Positions 54,401-62,641 of a stretch of 64,000 nucleotides of DNA are shown here, one piece after another. Source of the DNA: Lachnospiraceae bacterium (GTDB lineage: Bacteria > Bacillota > Clostridia > Lachnospirales > Lachnospiraceae); the NCBI GenBank assembly GCA_002892395.1, contig NBBL01000011.1:1-64000 (forward strand). The letters are read 5' to 3'. The position numbers were made by a program, and so were the translations under genes. Below the pieces are notes generated by a model, which was given only the letters and a program-made list of their open reading frames with translations, was not told the DNA's origin and did no database searches. How positions within the stretch are numbered: the stretch's first letter is position 1; the number at the start of each line of letters is the position of its first letter.

Positions 54401-55159
54401 TTAAAGTGTCTCATACATTGCTTTTAATTCTTCCAGAATCTTCTCCTTTGTTCTGCCAACCAACCCCAACTGTTTAATATCCACGTTTTCATTTTTCATA
54501 CGCTGGACAAACTCTTGAATATCGGCATAAACTCCTTGGGGAGCCACTACCTTGGCGGTGGGGTCAATCAACTCCGTCAGGCGGAAAACATCATTCTTAT
54601 GTTTCTTGATATTTTTGCTATCAACCTGTTCTCCTGCGGCCTTACGATCTGTCAAATCCATCCACGCTTTTGCCTTAAATGGAATCAAATATGCCGCATC
54701 CAAGGCAGTCACTCCATCAACGACAACTCTCCCCTGCTTTAAAAATTCATAGTAATCATTGTCTAAAAGAATAGCAGACAGACTCGAAATATCTTCGTCC
54801 ATCGGCAACGGCATTAAAACTGCATCTTCTGGAAGCTGAATAGCGTCCAGTTTTCGAGTGAAGAGTTCAATCATCGCAGGATATCGATTTGTAATTGGGT
54901 GACTAAACCGATAAAACTGCGGTACTCCCGAACTTTTGTTGCAATGCTCATATCCCGCCTGTTTTACATATTCCCAGAACTTCTTTCCGAAATTTGCGTC
55001 AACTGCTTCTATAATCAGAACAAGGTCAATGTCCTTTGTTGCTCGGAAATCCAAACCTTCTTCCGTCATCAGAATGTCACACGCTGTTCCTCCAATGATG
55101 GCATATTGTTCTTCACTGCCCTTGAACCATTCCTTAAAGCTATCAATTCCTGTAACCAT
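54401..55159 (-). CDS. AbiEii-like nucleotidyltransferase toxin
   Basis: A 252-residue member of the AbiEii/AbiGii toxin group with a DNA-polymerase-beta-type fold: AIIGGTACDILM (about 20-31) and RATKDIDLVLI with the Asp-X-Asp pair (about 39-49). Such toxins add nucleotides to target RNA and give abortive phage defence. The start overlaps the antitoxin end by 17 bases. Confidence 0.85.
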   Translation of the reverse strand: MVTGIDSFKEWFKGSEEQYAIIGGTACDILMTEEGLDFRATKDIDLVLIIEAVDANFGKKFWEYVKQAGYEHCNKSSGVPQFYRFSHPITNRYPAMIELFTRKLDAIQLPEDAVLMPLPMDEDISSLSAILLDNDYYEFLKQGRVVVDGVTALDAAYLIPFKAKAWMDLTDRKAAGEQVDSKNIKKHKNDVFRLTELIDPTAKVVAPQGVYADIQEFVQRMKNENVDIKQLGLVGRTKEKILEELKAMYETL

Positions 55160-56102
55160 CTATCTTCCTCCACAGTTCATTCAACATTTCTTCTACTGCT
55201 TCTTCAACCCGTTCATCTGCATCTTCTCTCAATGTCAATGCCAAAGAAAGCTCGTCTACAGTATTTCGTGTGGACATTTTTCGTGGATTATATCTCCACA
55301 TCTCTACGGCCACTTGCACCTGCGAATTCTGCAAGCTATTGGTCATAACATCTTTCCATTGAGAGATTTTTTCTGCCGCATAACATCTGACATTCGGTGT
55401 GTTCAGCATGGAATACTCTGCCAATGCCGAATATCCACTTTCCAACAACTCTGTTCCCACCAATTCTTTCAGAATGTAAACCGTCCGTTTTCTTGGATTC
55501 AGCAACTTATCTCCTGCTTTTTGGAACAGTATTTTCGGAGAATCCTCGGAGTGCAAAATCCGCTGCACACCTACTTTCCTGATATGCAACAATCCCATTT
55601 CTTCAAGTTGTCTTGATGCCCTTGATATAGAAGTAGGTGTCAGTTCCAAGTCCTTCGCAGCTTGACTTGTGGATAATTCTTGTGCGCCTCCATAAATGAA
55701 ATGCAGTAGAAGCATCTGCGCCGATGGAAGCATTTCTTCTCGTGGCTTTTTTTCGGCACTGCACCGTTCCTGCAAATACACCGCCATAAAGGGCAGATAA
55801 ATTTGCTTTCCATCTACAATAAACGGAATCTTCTCACGAATCAAATATTCTTTCCGGCGAAAGCTAAGTTCTTTTAGCACCAGCACAATAGGCAAGCTCT
55901 CATTATTCTGTATCCGAGCAATATGCTTTTTCAGCACTTCAATCTGCTCCAGTTCTGTCTTAGGATAAAGAAAAATCATCTTCTGTTCATTCATAGACAC
56001 CATCTGTAAACGATACCTTGTGGCTATAAAATTGGGCAAATGCTTAAACGCTACATCCTCATAGGTAACCTTGACTCCCAGAACTTTATCGAGATATTCC
56101 AT
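55143..56102 (-). CDS. AbiE-type antitoxin, winged-helix regulator
   Basis: A 319-residue protein with a winged helix-turn-helix at about 145-200 (LSTSQAAKDLELTPTSISRA, SRQLEEMGLLHIRK), MarR-like, and an additional N-terminal domain. It is the expected transcriptional repressor and antitoxin of the downstream nucleotidyltransferase. The repeated AGTTAAGAT sites just upstream are its likely operators. Somewhat different from the standard AbiEi sequence, so the pair is AbiE-like. Confidence 0.8.
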   Translation of the reverse strand: MEYLDKVLGVKVTYEDVAFKHLPNFIATRYRLQMVSMNEQKMIFLYPKTELEQIEVLKKHIARIQNNESLPIVLVLKELSFRRKEYLIREKIPFIVDGKQIYLPFMAVYLQERCSAEKKPREEMLPSAQMLLLHFIYGGAQELSTSQAAKDLELTPTSISRASRQLEEMGLLHIRKVGVQRILHSEDSPKILFQKAGDKLLNPRKRTVYILKELVGTELLESGYSALAEYSMLNTPNVRCYAAEKISQWKDVMTNSLQNSQVQVAVEMWRYNPRKMSTRNTVDELSLALTLREDADERVEEAVEEMLNELWRKIDGYRN

Positions 56103-56114
56103 GTCATCACCTGC

Positions 56115-56178
56115 AATCTTAACTCTTTTTCTGTATTATAACTCTTTTTAAGTTAAGATTCAATATTTAAGTTAAGAT
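56115..56178 (-). promoter_or_regulatory. Three AAGTTAAGAT-type operator repeats
   Basis: AATCTTAACT at 56115 (inverted), AAGTTAAGATT at 56150 and AAGTTAAGAT at 56169. They lie directly upstream of the antitoxin gene, in the zone where AbiEi-like proteins bind paired repeats. Spacing between the last two is 19 bases. Confidence 0.65.
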
Positions 56179-56212
56179 CAGTTAAAATCAACATTGTTAA
56201 AAATTATTTTTA

Positions 56213-56259
56213 TAAAAAAGGCCCGATGCAACATGAGCATTACACCCACACTGCACCGG
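56213..56259 (-). terminator. Terminator after the 50-residue ORF
   Basis: On the minus strand CCGGTGCA pairs with TGCATCGG and TTTTTT follows (plus-strand A tract 56213-56218). It lies 12 bp after the stop of the small ORF at 56271, which supports that ORF being expressed. Confidence 0.65.
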
Positions 56260-56270
56260 ACATTCCATCA

Positions 56271-56423
56271 TCAACCGCTCTGTCTGTTTTCTTCTTCCTG
56301 CTGCACTTTCTGCTCATGCAGCTTCTCTTTCTTCTGCTCGTCCTCTTTCAAGATTTCCTGCACAATCTTCTGTGCTCCAGGCCAATCCTGCATACAGGAC
56401 AGTTCGATCAGCAAATCACTCAT
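56271..56423 (-). CDS. Small coiled-coil ORF (50 residues)
   Basis: MSDLLIELSCMQDWPGAQKI is followed by a long run of Glu, Lys and Gln that should form a helix or coiled coil. No close family comes to mind. The ribosome site is weak (GGGTTGTG). The terminator directly after the stop is the main support. Confidence 0.5.
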   Translation of the reverse strand: MSDLLIELSCMQDWPGAQKIVQEILKEDEQKKEKLHEQKVQQEEENRQSG

Positions 56424-56541
56424 AGTCACAACCCATGATACGACCTATGATGCACCCATGATAGAACATGTGATTTATATGCTGTACCTCACTTGTAAAA
56501 CGACACAAGCGAGACCGAATGACCTCGCTGTCTGCGTGTGA

Positions 56542-57105
56542 TTATTCATGCATTCCGCGCGGCGATGTACGAAACTGCACCCCAATTCCTGCTACAGCCA
56601 AAACGACGCCTACTGCAAGCAGAACCGTTTGAGACGGCATTGTAAACGACACAAAGCGCGCCAGAAGCAGTGCGCCGTATTTTGCCGACGCAAATCCGCC
56701 TGCGAGCCCGGTGATAATGATTACGATTATCCGATTCGTCTGCACAGCCAGCACCCCCAGCACGTAGCCTGCCACAATTCCAACAGACAGTGCAGCCCAA
56801 TCATTTGCGATCCACATACGCGCAACCGATATCCCTGCAAACACAAGCGTTACGCACACACCTGCCAAATACAGGTGGAATGACAGTCCCGCTGCAATCA
56901 ATGCCACAACGATAGCCAAACCAGTCACTGCGTCCGGATATGGAACAAACTGCGCGCCAAAGCGATGCACCAGCATATATGCGCCGCCGAAAACCACAAG
57001 CGCAATCACCAGCTTTTGCAGGCGATAACCCCAAAAACATCCCAGCATTGCAGCCGTAAAGCGCAATACCGTCCAAGTGGCTGTATTTCCCACAAACATC
57101 GTCAT
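56542..57105 (-). CDS. DUF4203/TMEM198-like multi-pass membrane protein
   Basis: A 187-residue hydrophobic protein with about seven transmembrane segments and many small residues (GIVAGYVLGVLA, GLAGGFASAKYGALL). ATG 57105 has GGAGGG 7 bases upstream. It is the last gene of the cellulose operon, 24 bp after the truncated GH5 stop. The role there is unknown; such proteins may shape or seal a membrane complex. Confidence 0.72.
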   Translation of the reverse strand: MTMFVGNTATWTVLRFTAAMLGCFWGYRLQKLVIALVVFGGAYMLVHRFGAQFVPYPDAVTGLAIVVALIAAGLSFHLYLAGVCVTLVFAGISVARMWIANDWAALSVGIVAGYVLGVLAVQTNRIIVIIITGLAGGFASAKYGALLLARFVSFTMPSQTVLLAVGVVLAVAGIGVQFRTSPRGMHE

Positions 57106-57128
57106 TGTTGTCCCTCCTTTTATGTTAC

Positions 57129-57503
57129 CTACCGCACTAGCAGATCTGCACGCTGCATCCACGCAGGATCCACCATACCATCCTCCTGCAGATGCTCACC
57201 CCAACTTACAGGTATACGCACCGTGCGAAATCCTTTTTCATGCACCGTCTCAAACAGTGCCTGTGTAATGGGCGGATTGTGCCAGAATGTTTCAAAATCC
57301 TGCACAGATGCGTTAGGCTTATGCTTTAGAACGCCCTTGACATCCATCGAATTTCCGATATTGATACCTGCTCCCATATGACGCACAAACCGCAGTCCTT
57401 CTTCTCTTTGATACCGAACGGCCAGTACTGCAGCCAAAACTGCAGCCGTCATCAGTGCAGCGGTAACTGCTGCAGCCCATTTCTTTTTTCTGCTTCGTCT
57501 CAT
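57129..57503 (-). pseudogene. GH5 endoglucanase (CcsZ/BcsZ-like), N-terminal fragment
   Basis: A 124-residue frame: membrane anchor or signal (about 9-28), then the start of a GH5 TIM barrel (MGAGINIGNSMD, ITQALFETVHEKGFRTVRIP, VSWGEHL). It ends at TAG 57129 after about 85 residues of the domain, where GH5 enzymes need about 300. The catalytic Glu residues are gone, so no activity is expected. It overlaps the bcsA stop by 4 bases and is followed tightly by the next gene, so a deletion has removed the rest cleanly. Confidence 0.82.
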
Positions 57504-59839
57504 ACGTATCTCATTTCATCGAAATATTCCGGCTCTTCCACAGGCTCTTTCACGGAGAGCTGGTTCTGTGCCGCCGACGGGTTTTTCCTTGCATGCTGCC
57601 ACTCATTTTTTACCCATGCTTCCAACAAAGACTTTTTACTGTGGTCAGAATACAGTTCGGAATAGTTTTTTATCAGATACAGCGTTTTTTCTGGACTGAG
57701 CGTGCGCACGCGCTCACAGTCCAGTACGAGGTCATATTTCTTACTGATGACCAGCACCATGGATTCAGGTGCCGCCGTTCCCGAAAGGCAAGTGCAATAC
57801 TGGTAATTGAAGTCTGTCAGCAGATGAACACAGCCTTCCGTGTCATGCAGCTGCACATACATCGGAACCCGCGGCAGACGCCTATTTTCATAAAATGGCT
57901 TCGCTGCACGGCGCGAAACATTGATGCGCAGATCGTCAAAGCCTCCGCTGGCAGAATCCAGACTCTGCGGCAGAGTGGGAATACGGTCAAACAACAGCTG
58001 CAGATACTCATCGTATGTATCCGTATAATCCATGATCCTGAACGCATATTTCCACGAATCCTTGTTGTTGTCTACATGTACAATCTGCGCCTTGAGTACT
58101 GCTTTGTAGCGGCCATCATGCAGTTCCAGCGTCACATCCTCCTCAGTATCGATACTCACGGGATCATCCAGGCGCACTGCAGCGCCCGTCTCCGACAGAT
58201 CAAGGGTTTTACCCGTGTAACTGCTTGTCGAGGTACAAATCGTGCAGTCCATAACGGCATGGGTACGTTCAGACTGGCGCAGGTAGTTACGGCCCAGCAC
58301 AAAGAACATCGCCATGACCAGTGTGAAGAGGTTAGTGATAAGCCAGAACAGAACAATCGACGGACCCATGCTATTACCATCGAAGGTCATGAACAGACAG
58401 TCGAAAATACCAATGGCAGACAAAACCACCAAAAGAGCAATCGGTATCAGGTACAGCAGGTTCTTGCCGGCCTCATTTTCCGTTTGTCCTTTCTTCGTGA
58501 CCTTGAAGGTCTTCATCGTAATGCCGAATGTTTCCATGAGAACCGGAATGAGAAGATAGGGAAACAGCACCGTTTCATAGATGCTGGTCCATTTTGTCGT
58601 ACGGATATTCCGGCTGAGCATGCGCAGTGAAATATTGCTCGTGACATACATCGGAAGCCAGAAGAGTAGTACCTGCCAGAGCGTGCATTTGACGACCATG
58701 TAGCCGAAGGTCCCATGCAGGATCGGGCTTATGAAGTAAATCAGTCGTTTGAGCGGTGCAAACCAGTACCATTCCGAAGCCCAGTAATTGTATTTCTGTG
58801 CAAAGGAAAGACCTTTGGACCGAAAGATGTGCAGCTTTCGGTTGGTGGAAATAACACCGCGCGCCCAACGGATGCGCTGAGTAATCAGGCTCTTAAGATC
58901 TGTAGGGGAAAGGCCGGATGCCAGCACTTCATTGGTGGCATAACAAACATATCCTTTTTTCTGGATCAGGATGCCGGTACCGTAGTCCTCCGTGATCGTT
59001 TCAGTGAAAAAGCCGCCGATATCCTCAAGCGCACGACGCGAAATTACCGTATTTGTACCACCATAGATTACGCTATTAGAACGGTTGCGTGCAACTTGAA
59101 TGTCGCGATAAAAATAATCCTGCTCGTTAGGGATACGGCCCTCGCTGTACAGATTGAACTGAAACAGATCCGGGTTGTAGAACGACTGTGGAGACTGGAC
59201 AAAACCGATGTGCTTCTGGTTCTTCTCTTCCTTTCCTTCATTCTCCATCTCCTGCGCAATAAAATACGGAATCGTCCGCAGCAAAAAATCGCTGCGTGGG
59301 ATCATATCGGCGTCAAATGTCACAATATACCGAGAAGATGTAACAGACATCGCATGATTCAGATTACCGGCTTTTGCATTGCGGTGGTCGCCGCGGTCGA
59401 TATATCCCACACCCATTCTCTCAGCAAGCGCACGCACGGAATCACGGTGGCCGTCGTCGCACAGGAAAATATGCACTTCGTTTTTATCGGGATATTTCAT
59501 ATGACGGCAGCCGTTGACCGTCTTGTACAGGATATCTTCCGGTTCGTTATATGTTGCGATGAACACATCCACATCCGGATACAGCCCGGCGGGGATCTCC
59601 GGAACGGGGTGTGCCTCCACATTATACATATTGAAATAATGAACCAGTGCCTCCAGCATACCGAAAAACTCCACAAGAAACAGAGTAAGGCCCGCCACCA
59701 CAGATACAACGCCGAATTCAAACGGGATGGTAAAAAATGCACGCCATATTAGATAAATACTTGTAAACACAATATTGGCTACAAACCATATTCGGTTGCG
59801 AAGCCCGCGGGCATAGCTACGCAATGTATGCTTTCCCAT
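57500..59839 (-). CDS. bcsA: Cellulose synthase catalytic subunit with PilZ domain
   Basis: A 779-residue family 2 glycosyltransferase of the inner membrane that polymerises UDP-glucose and pushes the glucan out. Catalytic motifs: DDG (128-130), DAD (176-178), TED (283-285) and QRIRW (321-325). The transmembrane helices are two before and about six after the catalytic domain. A PilZ domain follows with RQSER (521-525) and LDLSETG (546-552), the c-di-GMP ligands. A C-terminal region of about 130 residues is unassigned. The locus resembles the clostridial ccsABZHI cellulose operon. Confidence 0.94.
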   Translation of the reverse strand: MGKHTLRSYARGLRNRIWFVANIVFTSIYLIWRAFFTIPFEFGVVSVVAGLTLFLVEFFGMLEALVHYFNMYNVEAHPVPEIPAGLYPDVDVFIATYNEPEDILYKTVNGCRHMKYPDKNEVHIFLCDDGHRDSVRALAERMGVGYIDRGDHRNAKAGNLNHAMSVTSSRYIVTFDADMIPRSDFLLRTIPYFIAQEMENEGKEEKNQKHIGFVQSPQSFYNPDLFQFNLYSEGRIPNEQDYFYRDIQVARNRSNSVIYGGTNTVISRRALEDIGGFFTETITEDYGTGILIQKKGYVCYATNEVLASGLSPTDLKSLITQRIRWARGVISTNRKLHIFRSKGLSFAQKYNYWASEWYWFAPLKRLIYFISPILHGTFGYMVVKCTLWQVLLFWLPMYVTSNISLRMLSRNIRTTKWTSIYETVLFPYLLIPVLMETFGITMKTFKVTKKGQTENEAGKNLLYLIPIALLVVLSAIGIFDCLFMTFDGNSMGPSIVLFWLITNLFTLVMAMFFVLGRNYLRQSERTHAVMDCTICTSTSSYTGKTLDLSETGAAVRLDDPVSIDTEEDVTLELHDGRYKAVLKAQIVHVDNNKDSWKYAFRIMDYTDTYDEYLQLLFDRIPTLPQSLDSASGGFDDLRINVSRRAAKPFYENRRLPRVPMYVQLHDTEGCVHLLTDFNYQYCTCLSGTAAPESMVLVISKKYDLVLDCERVRTLSPEKTLYLIKNYSELYSDHSKKSLLEAWVKNEWQHARKNPSAAQNQLSVKEPVEEPEYFDEMRYV

Positions 59840-59866
59840 ATCTTTTCCTCCACAAACAAACTTTTC

Positions 59867-60706
59867 TTACTGCACTGCCTGCAGCTGTTCGGCATCGCTG
59901 ATAAAAACGCAGTCGCCCTGTGCAGTATAAAAAAGCTGGGTCTCGTTTCTCTGCGCCGCATTCACAACGGCTTTGTCTGCCGTTTTGGCCGTTACCACAG
60001 CAAAGTGTGGCTGCAGATTGTCAAACAATTTTTCACTCGAACCATTCGCGCGTCCGTGATGCGGCACTTTATACAGGTCAATAGCAGGCCAGTCAATCAG
60101 CAGTAGCTCCTCGCCGCGCTTACGCAGCGCATCGCCCGCAAACAGCTCATTGACACGTCCGTGCTGCACCAGAACGGCCAGCGAATAATTATTCTCATCA
60201 TTATAGTGCTTTTCCAATGGGGGATAGACCAGAAAACGAATCTGGCCTGCGCGCATGCGTAATGTGCGGGTGGGATAAATTACCGGAACACGCGCCTGTT
60301 TGAGCGCATCGTTCAGGACCCGCACCTCAGAACCTGCTTCATAGTACGGCTGGATAACGGTTTTTGCCGGAATTTCGGCCAAAACCTTTGCGGCGCCACC
60401 GACATGATCTTTAGCTCCGTGCGTCAGAATAAAATAATCCAGCGTTTCCACACCATACTGCTGCATCACCTCCAGGATATGCGCAGCATCCGCTTCCTCT
60501 CCCGCATCGATCAGAATGGCGGCATCATCCTGCACAATCAGGATGCTGTCAGCATCATTCTGCGTATGAATACATACTGTTGTGACTGAACCGTTGCCGT
60601 TATTCCTCTCTTCTAAAGAGAAATACACCGCACCAGCCAGAGCCCCCAGAAACAGACACCAGCCGAGAAATACTCCAAATTTTCTCATGTTCTCGTTACT
60701 CCTCAT
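59867..60706 (-). CDS. ComEC/Rec2-like metallo-beta-lactamase-fold protein
   Basis: A 279-residue protein with an N-terminal transmembrane anchor (about 10-30) and an extracytoplasmic hydrolase domain. The metal site is partly visible: ILIDAGE, HxxxDH in THGAKDH (His96, Asp100, His101), GDALRKRGEE and PHHGRANG. It resembles the soluble domain of ComEC but lacks its channel. It is in the cellulose operon, with a 4-base overlap with the upstream gene. Its part in glucan synthesis is unknown. Confidence 0.85.
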   Translation of the reverse strand: MRSNENMRKFGVFLGWCLFLGALAGAVYFSLEERNNGNGSVTTVCIHTQNDADSILIVQDDAAILIDAGEEADAAHILEVMQQYGVETLDYFILTHGAKDHVGGAAKVLAEIPAKTVIQPYYEAGSEVRVLNDALKQARVPVIYPTRTLRMRAGQIRFLVYPPLEKHYNDENNYSLAVLVQHGRVNELFAGDALRKRGEELLLIDWPAIDLYKVPHHGRANGSSEKLFDNLQPHFAVVTAKTADKAVVNAAQRNETQLFYTAQGDCVFISDAEQLQAVQ

Positions 60707-61923
60707 TTTTCAGGCTCTTTCAAAAATGAAAATGATCCTTCGTCCAGATTATACGGATAAATCTCCAGGATAAAATAGTCGTATTCGCCGTCCTGAATAA
60801 ACGCATCAATATCAGAATCCTCTTTCGAGGCAAGCATCCACATCATCTCGATCTCGCTGCACATCGGCGCGAGGAAACATGCTGTAGGAGAGAAATACGA
60901 ATCGCGCAGAACTTTCAACCGCGGTCCCTGGGGATTTTTCAGGTTAATGATCTTATCATGCGGCACAATCTCATGCAGATACAGCCGGTTAGCGGTAGCT
61001 TCATACAAATCCGTGATCTCCAGCTGTGTAGCATCCATCAGAGACTGTGTGAAATCACCCTCACGCTGTGATTCATTCTCATAATTCTCCCACACAAAAT
61101 CAGTAGGGAACTTTGGCCACAGCATCGTATAGTCTTCGATGCCACTGTAAATCGCACCCACATTGCGGCCATTGGAGCCCAACATACACTTTTCATATGT
61201 GTACATATTGTAGCTATCCAGATTGGTATAGAAGCCAGTCGGATCCCAGTCATCACCGAACCTCTGGTTTACCTGATCCACAATTTCCTGTGCGGCATAA
61301 AATGCAGCCAACGGTGTCCAATGGTGATCCGATTTGAAGAAAAGCTCATCCAGTTTGCGGCCGGTCTCACGCATTTTCACGCGCAGATCTACTGTCTCAA
61401 TCTCCCGCTGCCGCAGTAAATCAATAAGCTTTTCCATGCGGAAATTAGGGTCGTTGAGCGGCCATTCTCGATTTACCTTGCTGACACCCGTCAGCACCTT
61501 GGACGGTGGAAGCACAACGAGCAGTTTCGCGCCCTTACTGCGGACATATGCATCCAGCCGCTCGACACGATCAGCATATGTTGAAAATTCTTCCACGCCT
61601 TTCGGCCATGTGGAACCGTAGTACAGCATTCCTTCGTCATCGCGGATCACTGAAAAATTATTGAATTCGCGTTTGCCAAACAGTTTCTGTACATAGCCAT
61701 AGGTATCAATAAATTCTTCCCGCGCAAGCATCGACTCGTTGACATCGGCTTCGACATCTGAAATCCAGCTTTCCAGATCGGAAACGCTGCGCACGCATGT
61801 AAACTCTTCAAACAGTTTCTGCCACACCTGAACACTGGCAGCAAAGTTGAATGCGCTGAACAGCAGCCAGACTGCCAGAAAAGCGGCGGCAAATATGTAT
61901 TTTTTTGCGAAGAAACGTTTCAC
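60703..61923 (-). CDS. AlgX/AlgJ-like SGNH acetyltransferase protein
   Basis: A 406-residue protein with one N-terminal membrane helix (about 10-30) and an extracellular SGNH-like domain. It has SDHHWTPLAAFYAA (about 215-228), the DHHW box of AlgJ/AlgX, and RDSYFSPTACFLAP near the end, with Ser in DSY as the nucleophile. With an MBOAT protein this makes a polysaccharide O-acetylation system, so the glucan is probably acetylated. Confidence 0.88.
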   Translation of the reverse strand: MKRFFAKKYIFAAAFLAVWLLFSAFNFAASVQVWQKLFEEFTCVRSVSDLESWISDVEADVNESMLAREEFIDTYGYVQKLFGKREFNNFSVIRDDEGMLYYGSTWPKGVEEFSTYADRVERLDAYVRSKGAKLLVVLPPSKVLTGVSKVNREWPLNDPNFRMEKLIDLLRQREIETVDLRVKMRETGRKLDELFFKSDHHWTPLAAFYAAQEIVDQVNQRFGDDWDPTGFYTNLDSYNMYTYEKCMLGSNGRNVGAIYSGIEDYTMLWPKFPTDFVWENYENESQREGDFTQSLMDATQLEITDLYEATANRLYLHEIVPHDKIINLKNPQGPRLKVLRDSYFSPTACFLAPMCSEIEMMWMLASKEDSDIDAFIQDGEYDYFILEIYPYNLDEGSFSFLKEPEK

Positions 61924-62020
61924 TCTGCCTCCTCCTCCTAATATAAGAGTGTAGTGGTTATACTCCCCAACGGCCAGCTGGGGGTATAGTCCTCTCGTTG
62001 CTTAAGCTGTTAGCGAGAAG

Positions 62021-62528
62021 TGGATTGATTACGTCCATTCCTTCCGGCATGCGGACTGTGTACGCAAGATCGGTCTGAAAGCCTTCACAGAACGCTATCA
62101 GAACTTCTGTAAGCACCATGGCTATAACTTTCAGCCGGATAAACCGGAGGCGCTTTTAATGCTTCCAAAGAGCTTGTTGCTGTCGTTCCTAAGGATCCGA
62201 TATACAAACAGCTGATTCTCAGCAACATCGAACAGCTGGATACGGTTTCCAGACAGATTGAAGAGTTCCGCCGCAAGATGAATAAGCTTGCTTCTACGCT
62301 TCCGGAATAAAGCACGGAGCGCCGCGCCTTCGAAAAACACTTTTCCAGATCATGACCACTTTGCTTCAGCTGGCTCCTGCGGACGATCCGGTCTATCTCT
62401 TCATGATGAAGAAAAAGTCCGAGGGAAAACCGTATCAGGTTTACATGACCGCCGGAGCAAATAAGTTCCTTCGCATCTACTACGGCAAGGTCAAGGAGTG
62501 CCTGGCTGTTCAATCTACTGTCGAATAA
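62021..62528 (+). pseudogene. IS110-family transposase, degenerate
   Basis: The C-terminal part is clear: DDPVYLFMMKKKSEGKPYQV then YMTAGANKFLRIYYGKVKEC. Before it are the coil DPIYKQLILSNIEQLDTVSR and, in another frame, FIDYVHSFRHADCVRKIGLK and KAFTERYQNF. At least two frameshifts and a stop (62310) break it. It splits the MBOAT gene from the rest of the cellulose operon. The whole 61924-62641 gap otherwise has no gene. Confidence 0.8.
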
Positions 62529-62641
62529 TATGTGGTAATTCTTTTCCCCGGCCAGCGCCTACGGTGGCCTTTTTGTGATGTCTTCATTTCTGACTACTAA
62601 CTCCTCAAACTTATACTTGACTTCTTATTAGTAGACTTTCA

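Noticed and set aside
57593-59752. Two long plus-strand ORFs (345 codons each)
   Set aside because: Both are antisense to bcsA and carry no recognisable motifs.
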